DNA from: JBFKMV01 sp041629655 | Lineage (GTDB): Bacteria > Acidobacteriota > Polarisedimenticolia > Polarisedimenticolales > Polarisedimenticolaceae | Reading direction: 5' to 3' | DNA length: 35,845 bases | NCBI GenBank assembly: GCA_041629655.1 | Contig: JBFKMV010000029.1 | Coordinates: 1-35,845, forward strand | Shown here: in pieces, positions 14,347 through 22,276 of the stretch | Layout: each line of letters opens with the position of its first letter | Position numbering within the stretch: the first letter of the stretch is position 1 | Program-made: the position numbers and the translations under genes | The notes under the pieces: model-generated | Seen by the model: only the letters and a program-made list of their open reading frames with translations | Databases searched by the model: none | What the model was told of the DNA's origin: nothing

Positions 14347-15486
14347 GTGGAGCCGATACCGCTACTGGACCTGCAGGCGCAGTTCGCGCCGCTGCGCGAC
14401 GAGATCGAAGCGGCGCTGCGCGAGGTGGTCGAGGCGCAGGCGTTCATCCTCGGCCCGGGGGTCGAGCGTCTGGAGCACGAGGTCGCGAGCTTCGTCGGCG
14501 CGAAGCACGCGATCGGCTGCGCGTCGGGAACCGATGCGCTGATCCTGTCGCTGGCGGCGCTCGAGCTGGGGCCGGGCGACGAGGTGCTGACGACGCCGTT
14601 CTCGTTCTTCTCCACCGCGTCCTGCGCCTACAAGGTCGGCGCCCGGGTCGTGTTCGCCGACATCGACGCCGCGACCTTCAACCTCGATCCGGAGCGGGTC
14701 GAGGACGCGCTCACGCCGCGCACGCGCGCGTTGATCCCGGTGCACCTGTTCGGGCAGTGCGCGGCGATGGACCCGTTGCTCGACCTCGCCGAGCGCCGCG
14801 GCCTGTCCGTGGTCGAGGATGCGGCGCAGGCGCTGGGAGCGGCCCAGCGGACGAGGCGCCGCGAGGGCGCCGTCGCCGCGGGCGCGCTGGGCGACCTCGG
14901 CTGCTACTCGTTCTTTCCCTCCAAGAACCTCGGCGGGTTCGGCGACGGCGGGATGATCGCGACCTCGTCCGACGACCTGGCCGAGCGGTTGCGGTTGCTG
15001 CGGGTGCACGGCGGGCGCCAGATGTACGAGCATCGCTACGTGGGCTGGAACAGCCGGCTCGACGCCCTGCAGGCGGCGGTGCTGCGGGTCAAGCTTCCGC
15101 ACCTGCCGGAGTGGTCGCGCGGCCGCGCCGCCAACGCCGAGCGGTACGACCGCTGGTTCCGCGACAGCGGGCTGGTGGCCGAGGGCGTCGTGCAGACGCC
15201 GGCGCGGGCGCCGCACTCCGACCACATCTTCAACCAGTACACGCTGCGCGTGCGCGACCGCGACGGGTTGCGCGAGCACCTGCGGCGCCGCGAGATCGGG
15301 CAGGCGGTGTACTACCCGGTACCGCTGCACCTGCAGCCGTGCTTCGCGGAGCTCGGGTATCGCGAGGGGGCGTTCCCGGAAGCCGAACGTGCCTGCCGCG
15401 AGGTGCTGTCGCTGCCCGTGTACCCGGAGCTGGGCGAAGCGCAGCAGCGCCGCGTGGTCGAGACGATCGCCGAGTACTACCGCTAG
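14347..15486 (+). CDS. DegT/DnrJ/EryC1/StrS-family sugar aminotransferase
   Basis: A 379-residue PLP enzyme that transaminates nucleotide-keto-sugars to amino sugars, which become precursors for polysaccharide. Visible motifs are FILGPGVERLE (33-43), CASGTDAL (58-65), PFSFFSTASCA, ADIDAATFNLDP, VHLFGQ, VEDAAQALGA (Asp158, Gln161) and the PLP-lysine SFFPSKNLGGFGDGGM (Lys193), with HNQYT-like HIFNQYTLRVRDRD further on. The closest match by memory is to WbpE/WlbC-type enzymes acting on UDP-3-keto-GlcNAc acids, but substrate cannot be fixed from sequence. The GTG at 14347 follows GGGAGG by 6 bases. It is the first gene of the polysaccharide region and converges on the CarbRL gene with a 3-base gap. 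Confidence 0.93.
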   Translation: MEPIPLLDLQAQFAPLRDEIEAALREVVEAQAFILGPGVERLEHEVASFVGAKHAIGCASGTDALILSLAALELGPGDEVLTTPFSFFSTASCAYKVGARVVFADIDAATFNLDPERVEDALTPRTRALIPVHLFGQCAAMDPLLDLAERRGLSVVEDAAQALGAAQRTRRREGAVAAGALGDLGCYSFFPSKNLGGFGDGGMIATSSDDLAERLRLLRVHGGRQMYEHRYVGWNSRLDALQAAVLRVKLPHLPEWSRGRAANAERYDRWFRDSGLVAEGVVQTPARAPHSDHIFNQYTLRVRDRDGLREHLRRREIGQAVYYPVPLHLQPCFAELGYREGAFPEAERACREVLSLPVYPELGEAQQRRVVETIAEYYR

Positions 15487-15489
15487 GCG

Positions 15490-16038
15490 CTAGCCGTCCT
15501 GCGGCGGGAGCACCGCGCTCGACACGGGCTGGCCGTCGTCATCGTCGTCGAGCAGGTACCACAGCAGGGCCACGCCGACGATCAGGCCGCCCAGCCAGGC
15601 GGCCTTCTCGCGCTTGCTGCGGCCGGCCCACCAGATGCGGATGCCCGAGTAGTTGGCCTGCAGCCCGTCGTCGAGCTCGCCCGCGCTGGTCTGCATCAAG
15701 CGGATGTCGCGCCGCGCCAGGTCGCCGACTCCGAGCCGCACCGGCGGCGCGAACACCGGCGCCGCCGCGCCGGCCGGGTTCTCGATGCCGAGACCGTACT
15801 GTCCGGGCGCGACCTCGGCGAAAGAGTACAGGCCGCGCTCGCTGGTGGTCGCGGCGTCGACGGCGCTGCCTCGTTCGTCGATCAACAGCACGCGGTAGCC
15901 GCGCGCGGGTTGACCGTCGAGATCGACGAGCAGGCCCTCCAGGCGCGCGGGCCGGGGACCGGAGGCCGACACGGGGACTGCCAGCAGCAGGGACAGCACG
16001 ACGGTGATCGCCGTGCCGCGTTTCAGGCTCAGAACCAT
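15490..16038 (-). CDS. CarbRL-domain protein with C-terminal membrane helix and acidic tail (copy 1)
   Basis: A 182-residue protein: signal peptide (1-26, ending VPVSASG), one carboxypeptidase regulatory-like (transthyretin-like) beta-sandwich (about 31-117: LEGLLVDLDGQPARGYRVLL, ERGLYSFAEVAPGQYGLGIE), a basic linker (RSKREKAAW), a membrane helix (GGLIVGVALLWYLL) and a short tail DDDDDGQPVSSAVLPPQDG. The ATG at 16038 has GGAGGT 5 bases upstream. The layout is almost the same as that of the protein at 16822-17346, including the helix-Tyr-Leu-x-Asp-acidic junction. It follows pyrE on the same strand after 56 bases. It is probably an envelope protein of the polysaccharide machinery; its function is unknown. 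Confidence 0.82.
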   Translation of the reverse strand: MVLSLKRGTAITVVLSLLLAVPVSASGPRPARLEGLLVDLDGQPARGYRVLLIDERGSAVDAATTSERGLYSFAEVAPGQYGLGIENPAGAAAPVFAPPVRLGVGDLARRDIRLMQTSAGELDDGLQANYSGIRIWWAGRSKREKAAWLGGLIVGVALLWYLLDDDDDGQPVSSAVLPPQDG

Positions 16039-16094
16039 CGTGACCTCCGTCGCATGTTCCCGACGGAACCTTACCCGACCGGGCCGGTGCCGGG

Positions 16095-16661
16095 TCAAGC
16101 CCTTTTTTCGCCCTCGACGCTCTCGAATATCTCCGAGCGCCGGAACAACGCGTGGAACGGCCAGCGCGACAACGCCTCCGTTCCCCCTTCCTCGCGATCG
16201 ACGAGGCAGATCACGGCCACCACCCGGTGGCCCGCCGCTTGGGCGGCCTCGATGGCCGCCAGCGTCGAGCCGCCGGTCGTCACCACGTCGTCCACCACCA
16301 CGACGCGCGATCCAGGCTCGAGATCGCCTTCGATGCGCCGGCCGGTGCCGTGCCCCTTGCTCTCCTTGCGCACGATGAAGGCGCGCAGCGGCGGGCCTTC
16401 GGCGTGGCTCAGGGCCGCGACGGGACAGACGATCGGGTCGGCGCCCAGCGTCAACCCGCCGATCGCGTCGGCCTCGATGCCGCGCTCGCGGATCGTCCGC
16501 AGCACTTCCCGGGCGGTGAGCCAGGCCCCGTCCGGGCGCAGCGTGGTCTTCTTGGAGTCGAAGTAGAAGCTGCTCTTCTTGCCCGAGGCGAGGGTGAACT
16601 CGCCGAACATCAACGAATGTTCCTTGAGCAACCGGCGGAGGCGGTCCCGTTCGGCGTTCAA
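16095..16661 (-). CDS. pyrE: Orotate phosphoribosyltransferase
   Basis: A 188-residue enzyme that makes OMP from orotate and PRPP in UMP synthesis. It has the N-terminal FGEFTLASGKKSSFYFDSK segment typical of OPRTases, Arg98-Lys99 with KESKGHGTG (the catalytic loop), and the PRPP-binding motif RVVVVDDVVTTGGST (119-133). The start is TTG at 16661 with a strong AGGAG 6 bases upstream. Its location within a polysaccharide locus may reflect the demand for UMP-derived UDP-sugars, but this is inference. Confidence 0.95.
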   Translation of the reverse strand: MNAERDRLRRLLKEHSLMFGEFTLASGKKSSFYFDSKKTTLRPDGAWLTAREVLRTIRERGIEADAIGGLTLGADPIVCPVAALSHAEGPPLRAFIVRKESKGHGTGRRIEGDLEPGSRVVVVDDVVTTGGSTLAAIEAAQAAGHRVVAVICLVDREEGGTEALSRWPFHALFRRSEIFESVEGEKRA

Positions 16662-16715
16662 CGATGCTCCTTTCGCACCGGCCGGGGTCCATTGGCGAGC
16701 AGGCTATTTAGCGGA

Positions 16716-16721
16716 ATTCTA
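16716..16721 (-). promoter_or_regulatory. Candidate -10 element for pyrE
   Basis: TAGAAT on the minus strand (five of six consensus) lies 54 bases before the pyrE TTG. No good -35 is seen at 17 bases. The surrounding AT-rich stretch also holds the inverted repeat TCTAA-GAAG-TTAGA (16718-16731), which could be an operator shared with the divergent promoter. Confidence 0.35.
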
Positions 16722-16737
16722 AGAAGTTAGACTACTC

Positions 16738-16765
16738 TTGACTTCCCGACCGGGTTTACCATATT
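16738..16765 (+). promoter_or_regulatory. Promoter of the second CarbRL gene and downstream chain-length kinase operon
   Basis: TTGACT (16738-16743) and CATATT (16760-16765) are 16 bases apart. Transcription would start near 16772, 50 bases before the ATG at 16822. No other promoter of this quality is seen before the next two genes, so all three may share it. Confidence 0.5.
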
Positions 16766-16821
16766 GCAATCAGGGAAGGGGCCGCAAGCGCCTTCCCGCC
16801 GACGAGGGAGGGACCTGCAGC

Positions 16822-17346
16822 ATGGGGAACCGGTATCACGTCCGTAGGGCGGTGGCCGCGATCACCGCATTCGTTTTGGCCCTGGGAGGCGGCGCCGCCG
16901 CGATTGCCGCACCGCCGGCCTCGCTCGGCGGCACGATCCTGTCCGGTGACCTGCGCGGCCCGCTTCCCGGAGCGCGCCTGCACGCGGTGGACGCCGAGAC
17001 GGGCGCGAGCTTCGTCTCCGAACCCACCGGCCCGGGCGGCGCGTTCCGGGTGCAGCCGCTGCCGGCCGGCAGCTACCGCCTGGCGATCGAGTCCGCGGGC
17101 GGTCTGTACGCGGTGGGTGAGACCGTGATCCTGGCCGCGGGCGAGCAGCTGCTGCTGAACCTCGCCGTCAAGGGACCGCCGGTGCCGCCGGTGCAGGATC
17201 CCGGCGAGCTGGCGCGCAAACGGCCCAGCGCCTGGAACAACCCCGGCACCGCGACCGGAATCGTGATCGGGATCGCGATCATTCTCGGCTACCTGTTCGA
17301 CGAAACGACCGACACCGAATCGGTGGCGAGCGAGGTCGCGCTGTAG
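16822..17346 (+). CDS. CarbRL-domain protein with C-terminal membrane helix and acidic tail (copy 2)
   Basis: A 174-residue protein with the same layout as the protein at 15490-16038: signal peptide (1-28, VAAITAFVLALGGGAAAIAA), a CarbRL beta-sandwich (about 32-112: LGGTILSGDLRGPLPGARLH, GGAFRVQPLPAGSYRLAIE), a Pro-rich and basic linker, a membrane helix (TGIVIGIAIILGYLF) and a tail DETTDTESVASEVAL. The two tails align as YL-x-D-acidic followed by S-rich residues. GAGGGAGGGA lies 8 bases before the ATG. It is followed 30 bases later by the Wzc-like kinase and is presumably in its operon. A role in polysaccharide export is suggested only by context. Confidence 0.82.
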   Translation: MGNRYHVRRAVAAITAFVLALGGGAAAIAAPPASLGGTILSGDLRGPLPGARLHAVDAETGASFVSEPTGPGGAFRVQPLPAGSYRLAIESAGGLYAVGETVILAAGEQLLLNLAVKGPPVPPVQDPGELARKRPSAWNNPGTATGIVIGIAIILGYLFDETTDTESVASEVAL

Positions 17347-17376
17347 CGCCCGCCGCCCGCAAGCTTGGAGCTCTCG

Positions 17377-19683
17377 ATGCCCCCCACTCCGGATCGGACC
17401 AACGCAGCGGGTTTCCACGAGTCTCCCGACGGGCACTCGTGGACCGTGCCGCTGCAGGAAGCGTGGCGGCTGCTGGTGAAGCGGCGCTGGGTCGTGGCGA
17501 CCTGTCTCGCCGCGACGGTCGTGCTGGTGATGATGTACTCGCTGCTGTCCACGCCGGTGTACCGCGCCGTGGCCGTGATCCAGATCAAGCCGCAAGGTCA
17601 GAACGTGCTGACCAGCGAGGACGTGACGGCGGTCGACCCCTCCTACACCGCCTCGTACCAGGATTTCTACCAGACGCAGCCGATGATCCTGCGCAGCCGC
17701 GCTGTGGTGGAGCTGGCGGTGGACCGGCTGGACCTGCCGAACCGCCCCGAGTTCGCCAACCGCAAGCCGCGCCCGATCGACCGCCTGCTCGGCACGGTCC
17801 GCTCGTGGCTCCGCGGCCCGGCCGGCCCGCCCGACGCCCGCGCCGCGGCGGTCAAGTTCGTCTCCGACCGTCTGCGGGTCGATCCGATCCGGTTCACCCA
17901 GCTCGTGGAGCTGTCGGTTCTGGACAGCTCGCCCGAGCTGGCCCGCGACGTGGTCAACGCGGTGGCCGAGGCCTACATCCAGTTCGATTTCAGCTCGTGG
18001 CACGACACGACCAACCTGGCCAAGGAGTTCCTGACCAAGGAGGTCGCCCACGTGCAGTCCGAGATCTCGCGACTCGAGCGCGAGCTGCAGGAGTACAGCG
18101 AGCAGCAGCAGATGATCGCGCTCAGCGGCGGCAGCGCCGACATCAGCGAGCAGGCGCTGGGGGACCTCAACGCCGAGTACGTGCGCACGCTGGGCCGGCT
18201 GGCGGTGGCCGAGGCCAACGTCCGCGCGCTGCGCGAAACGCCGGACGACTCGTTGCCCGAGGTCGTGGACAGCCCGCTGATCCACGGGCTGCGCCAGGAG
18301 TACGCGCGCATCGAGAGCCGGCACGGTCAGCTCGCCGAGCGCTTCAAGCCCGGGTGGCCCCCGCTGGTCCAGGCCGGCGAGGAGCTGCGACGCGCCGGCG
18401 AACGGCTGGAGATCGAGATCGCCACGATCGCGCGACAGACCCGGGAGGCGGCGCGCACGGAGTACGAGCGCACCCGCGCGGAGCTGGGAAACCTGGAGCG
18501 CCGGCTCGCCGAGCAGAAGGGCGAGGTGCAGCGGGTCAAGCAAGCCGCGATCGAGCTGGCCGGGGTCCAGGCCGAGATCGAGACCAAGCGCAAGGTGCTG
18601 CACGACCTCGCCGCGCGCCAGAGCGAGACCGACACCTCGGTGCGCCTGACCGACACGGACAAGCAGAACATCCGCTTCATCGATCGCGCCGAGCTGGCCA
18701 AGAAGTTCGGGCCGCGGCTGACGCGCAACCTCGCGCTGTCGCTGATCTTCGGCCTGTTCCTGGGCGTGGCGATGGCGTTCGGGCTGGAGTACCTGGACAA
18801 CTCGATCAAGACCGAGGCCGACATCCAGCGCGTGGCCGGCGTCTCGGTGCTCGGCTACGTCCCGCTGTTCCACCCGCTGCGCGTCGTCTCGGGCAAGGAC
18901 CCGGCGCCCGACACGCCGCCGTTGACCCCGGAAATGGCCACGCACTACGACGCCCGCTCCGGATTCTCTGAAGCGTTCAAGAACCTCCGCACCTCGTTGC
19001 TGCTGGCCTGCCCCGACCAGCCGCCGAAGCACGTCGTGGTCTCGTCGTGCGAGCCCTCGGACGGCAAGTCCACGGTCAGCGTGAACCTGGCGATCGTGCT
19101 GGCCCAGCTCGGACGCAAGGTGCTGCTGGTGGACGCCGACCTGCGCCGGCCGCGGCTGCACCGGATGCTCGGGCTGGCGATGGACGCGGGACTGTCGAGT
19201 CTGCTCAGCGGCAACGCCACGCCCGACGAGGTGATCCAGGAGACCGAGGTACCGAACCTGCACGCCGTCGCCTGCGGACCGATTCCGCCGAACCCGACCG
19301 AGCTGGTGGGGTCGCCGCTGTTGGTGTCGTTCCTGAACGAGGCCACCGCCGAGGCCGGCTTCGACCACGTGATCCTCGACACCGCGCCGCTGACCGTTTT
19401 CTCGGATCCGGTCACGCTGGCCAGCCGCGCGGACGCCACGGTGCTGGTGGTGCGCTCGGGCAAGACCGCGCTCAACACGCTGGCGCACTCGATGACGCGC
19501 CTCGGACGCGCCCAGGCCAACGTCGTCGGCGCGGTGCTGAACGCGGTCACGGAGCAGGACCAGCATTACTACTACGGGCACGCGTACTACTACGCCGGAG
19601 AGCGGGGCCCGGCCCGGCGCGGCCGACGCGGCGCCGCCGGGGCGTCGCGGTCACGATTGAAGCGACGCGGCGGTCTCGGCTGA
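17377..19683 (+). CDS. Polysaccharide co-polymerase and tyrosine autokinase (Wzc-like)
   Basis: A 768-residue inner-membrane protein that controls chain length and couples Wzy polymerisation to export by cycles of tyrosine phosphorylation. It has an N-terminal Wzz domain with TM1 (about 39-57), long periplasmic coiled coils (about 215-440; many Glu/Arg/Gln heptads), the GNVR-like region and TM2 (about 448-472, LALSLIFGLFLGVAMAFGL). The cytoplasmic BY-kinase domain has Walker A SCEPSDGKST with Lys564, Walker A' VDADLRRPR (Asp586, Asp588) and Walker B VILDTAPL (Asp668). The C-terminal tail has a tyrosine cluster HYYYGHAYYYAG (about 730-741), the autophosphorylation region. The ATG at 17377 follows GGAG by 6 bases. 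The O-antigen ligase-like gene begins 13 bases after the stop. Confidence 0.95.
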   Translation: MPPTPDRTNAAGFHESPDGHSWTVPLQEAWRLLVKRRWVVATCLAATVVLVMMYSLLSTPVYRAVAVIQIKPQGQNVLTSEDVTAVDPSYTASYQDFYQTQPMILRSRAVVELAVDRLDLPNRPEFANRKPRPIDRLLGTVRSWLRGPAGPPDARAAAVKFVSDRLRVDPIRFTQLVELSVLDSSPELARDVVNAVAEAYIQFDFSSWHDTTNLAKEFLTKEVAHVQSEISRLERELQEYSEQQQMIALSGGSADISEQALGDLNAEYVRTLGRLAVAEANVRALRETPDDSLPEVVDSPLIHGLRQEYARIESRHGQLAERFKPGWPPLVQAGEELRRAGERLEIEIATIARQTREAARTEYERTRAELGNLERRLAEQKGEVQRVKQAAIELAGVQAEIETKRKVLHDLAARQSETDTSVRLTDTDKQNIRFIDRAELAKKFGPRLTRNLALSLIFGLFLGVAMAFGLEYLDNSIKTEADIQRVAGVSVLGYVPLFHPLRVVSGKDPAPDTPPLTPEMATHYDARSGFSEAFKNLRTSLLLACPDQPPKHVVVSSCEPSDGKSTVSVNLAIVLAQLGRKVLLVDADLRRPRLHRMLGLAMDAGLSSLLSGNATPDEVIQETEVPNLHAVACGPIPPNPTELVGSPLLVSFLNEATAEAGFDHVILDTAPLTVFSDPVTLASRADATVLVVRSGKTALNTLAHSMTRLGRAQANVVGAVLNAVTEQDQHYYYGHAYYYAGERGPARRGRRGAAGASRSRLKRRGGLG

Positions 19684-19696
19684 CCGGCCCGAAACC

Positions 19697-22276
19697 GTGA
19701 GCCCGTCGCCCCACGCGGCTCCGGAGCGGGGTCGCCGGTTGCTTCGCGCGGGCCTGCTGGCCCTGCTGGTGTTCGCCCCGCTGCCGTTCGGGAGCGTCCA
19801 GCCCTGGGCCGTCCTGGCGATCGAGCTCGGCGCAGCGGCGCTGGCGCTCGCCGCCCTGCCGGTCCTGTGGGGCGAGGCCGGCGCGCTGACGGGACGCGCC
19901 CGCGGTCTGCTCGCGGCGGCCGTGGTGCTGGTCGGCATCGGGCTGGGGCAGCTGTTGCCGCTGCCCGCCGGGCCGGTGCGGGCGCTCGCCGGGCCGACCG
20001 CCGAGGCGCGCGCCGCGGTCGCGGCGGTGCTTCCGGAGCTGAACTTCGGCTCGACGATCACGCTGTCCGCACCGGCGACGCTCGACGCGACCCTGCGCAT
20101 GGCGGCCTACGCGTTGATCGGGCTCGTTGCCGCCCTCGCGATGCGCACGCGCCGCGACCGCCGGACCCTGGCGATCGCGCTGGCGACGATCGGCGGCTTG
20201 CAGGCGCTCTACGGCTGCGCCGAGTACCTGTCGGGGAACCAGCACATCTTCCGCTACGCCAAGCGGTACTTCCTCGACGAGGCCACGGGCACGTTCATCA
20301 ACCGCAACCACTTCGCCGGTTACCTGGCGATGAGCCTCCCGCTGGCGCTGGCCCTCGTGCTGGGACGCGACCGCCCCGGCGGCGACCCCGCCGGCGGGTG
20401 GCGCCAGCGGATCCTGCGGATCGCCGCGCCCGAGGGGCGCGCCGCGTTGCTGGGTGCGGCGGCGGCGATGGCGATGTGGGCCGGGGTGCTGCTGTCGTCG
20501 TCGCGCGCCGGTCTGGCCTGCGCGCTGGCGGCCACGGTCCTGATGCTGCCGGGGTTCTCGCGCCGCCGCGTGCTCTGGCTGGCGGCGCTGACGCTGCTGG
20601 TCCCGCTGGGCTGGCTGCTGTTCGCCGAGGTGCGCGCGCCGGGAGAGCGCTTCGCCGACCTGGCCCGCGACCTGTCGACGATCGGGGGACGGTGGCCCAC
20701 CTGGCGCGCGACCGCGGAGATGGCCGTGGCCTACCCGTGGCTCGGGGTCGGGCTGGGCACCTTCGCCGCCGCGCTGCCGCTGTTCGATACCGGCGCGCAC
20801 GACGTGACCTACCTGCACGCCCACAACGAGTGGCTGCAGGTGCTGGCCGAGGGCGGGCCGCTGGCGCTGGCGGCGGTGCTGGCGGTCGCGGTCTGGCTCG
20901 CGTGGCGGCTGGTGGCGTCGCTGCGGCAGCGCGACCCGTCGCTCGGCGAGCGCTGCCTGCTCGCGTCCTTCGCCGCGATCGCGCTGTTCAGCGTCACCGA
21001 TTTCTGCCTGCGCATCCCGGCCAACGCGGTGCTGCTGGCCGTGCTGCTGGGCACCTGGGCGGGAGTCGGCGATCGGCGTGTCGCGGGCATCCGGCGGCTG
21101 GGCCGCGGGCCCGGGAGCGAGGAAGCAGACGAGACGCGTCACGATCCCCGGGGGACGCGCCGCGCGACCGCGGTGGCCGTGGCGTTGCTGGTGCCGCTGT
21201 TCACCTGGGCGGCTCTGGCGACCTGGCGCGCGGCGGAGAACCTGGAGGCCGACGCCGACGCGACGGTCCGGGACGGGCTGGCCGTGCTGGGCGACTACGA
21301 GCTGCCGCCCGCGGAGCGGCTCGCCGGCTACCGCTCGCGGCTCCGCGAGGCCGAAGCACTGCTCGCGCGCTCGCTGCTCGCGGAGCCCGCGCAGGCGCGG
21401 GCGCTGTCGAAGCTCGCCGCGATCCGCTGGGACCTCGACCCGCCGGTCTCCGACGCCGAGCGCCGGCGGTTTCTGGACCTGATCGCTCTCGCCTCGCAGA
21501 TGGCGCCGCGCGTGCCCGAGGTGCAGCAGCGGCTCGGCACGCTGCTGTTGCGCATGGGCATCGACGACGAGGCGCTGGCGTACTTCCGACGCGCCCTCGA
21601 CGGTCGGCCCGCGCTGGCCAACGAGATCGTGCCGATGCTGCGCGACCAGGGGCTTGCCGTGGGCACGGTGGTCGAGCGCCTGCCCGCCCGGGGTGACGTG
21701 CTGCGCTGGGTGGTGAAGAGCTACGACGGCCCGGCGGACCTGCTCTCGATCCTGGACGCTCTGGAGGCGGCGCTTCCCGGCGGCGACTGGAAGGCGGTCG
21801 CGGCCTACGGCGAGGCCTGCCTGGGCGTCGACCAGGCGGCGCGGCTGGAGCGCGTGCTCGCCGCGCTCGAGCCGTCCGGGGCGGCGCAGACCGAGGCCGA
21901 GCGCCGGCTCCAGCGATCGCGCGCCGCCGAGCGGCTCGGGCGACCCGAAGCGGCGATGGACCACGGCCGGGAGGCCGCGGCACGGGAGCCCGACGGCCTG
22001 CGTTACCTCAACCATCTCGGAGGGACCGCGCTGCGGCTCGGTCATGCCGACGAGGCGGTGGGCGCATTCCGCCGCGCGCTCGCGGTGCACGTGCTGCTGG
22101 ACGGCGACGCGCGCGGACGGGCGCGGTTGTACCGCCAGATCGGGCAGGCCGAGGAACGCGCCGGACGCGCCGATCGGGCCTTCGACGCGTACCGGCAGGC
22201 GCTGACGCTCGATCCCGCGGAGCCCGTGGCGGCACGGCGCATCGCGGAGATGGAGGCGGCGGCCGGCCTGCGCTAA
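19697..22276 (+). CDS. O-antigen ligase/polymerase-like membrane protein fused to TPR domain
   Basis: An 859-residue protein. Residues about 1-480 hold 10 to 12 hydrophobic helices with the Wzy_C/WaaL-type periplasmic signature: GTFINRNHFAGYLAMSLPLA (about 196-215), SSSRAGLACA, WPTWRATAEMA, PWLGVGLGTFAAA and HAHNEWLQVLAEGG, the last being the conserved H-N-x-x-L-Q motif. A membrane helix (VAVALLVPLFTWAALA) then leads to a C-terminal region (about 520-859) with several TPR units (for example VQQRLGTLLLRMGIDDEALAY). It would polymerise or ligate lipid-linked glycan in the periplasm; the TPR tail probably docks partners. The GTG start lies 13 bases after the kinase gene. The stop overlaps the convergent glycosyltransferase stop. 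Confidence 0.9.
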   Translation: MSPSPHAAPERGRRLLRAGLLALLVFAPLPFGSVQPWAVLAIELGAAALALAALPVLWGEAGALTGRARGLLAAAVVLVGIGLGQLLPLPAGPVRALAGPTAEARAAVAAVLPELNFGSTITLSAPATLDATLRMAAYALIGLVAALAMRTRRDRRTLAIALATIGGLQALYGCAEYLSGNQHIFRYAKRYFLDEATGTFINRNHFAGYLAMSLPLALALVLGRDRPGGDPAGGWRQRILRIAAPEGRAALLGAAAAMAMWAGVLLSSSRAGLACALAATVLMLPGFSRRRVLWLAALTLLVPLGWLLFAEVRAPGERFADLARDLSTIGGRWPTWRATAEMAVAYPWLGVGLGTFAAALPLFDTGAHDVTYLHAHNEWLQVLAEGGPLALAAVLAVAVWLAWRLVASLRQRDPSLGERCLLASFAAIALFSVTDFCLRIPANAVLLAVLLGTWAGVGDRRVAGIRRLGRGPGSEEADETRHDPRGTRRATAVAVALLVPLFTWAALATWRAAENLEADADATVRDGLAVLGDYELPPAERLAGYRSRLREAEALLARSLLAEPAQARALSKLAAIRWDLDPPVSDAERRRFLDLIALASQMAPRVPEVQQRLGTLLLRMGIDDEALAYFRRALDGRPALANEIVPMLRDQGLAVGTVVERLPARGDVLRWVVKSYDGPADLLSILDALEAALPGGDWKAVAAYGEACLGVDQAARLERVLAALEPSGAAQTEAERRLQRSRAAERLGRPEAAMDHGREAAAREPDGLRYLNHLGGTALRLGHADEAVGAFRRALAVHVLLDGDARGRARLYRQIGQAEERAGRADRAFDAYRQALTLDPAEPVAARRIAEMEAAAGLR

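Noticed and set aside
16101..16108. T-rich run near the pyrE stop as an intrinsic terminator
   Set aside because: It is the coding Lys-rich end of pyrE on the minus strand (GAAAAAAGG), and no stable stem precedes it in either direction.
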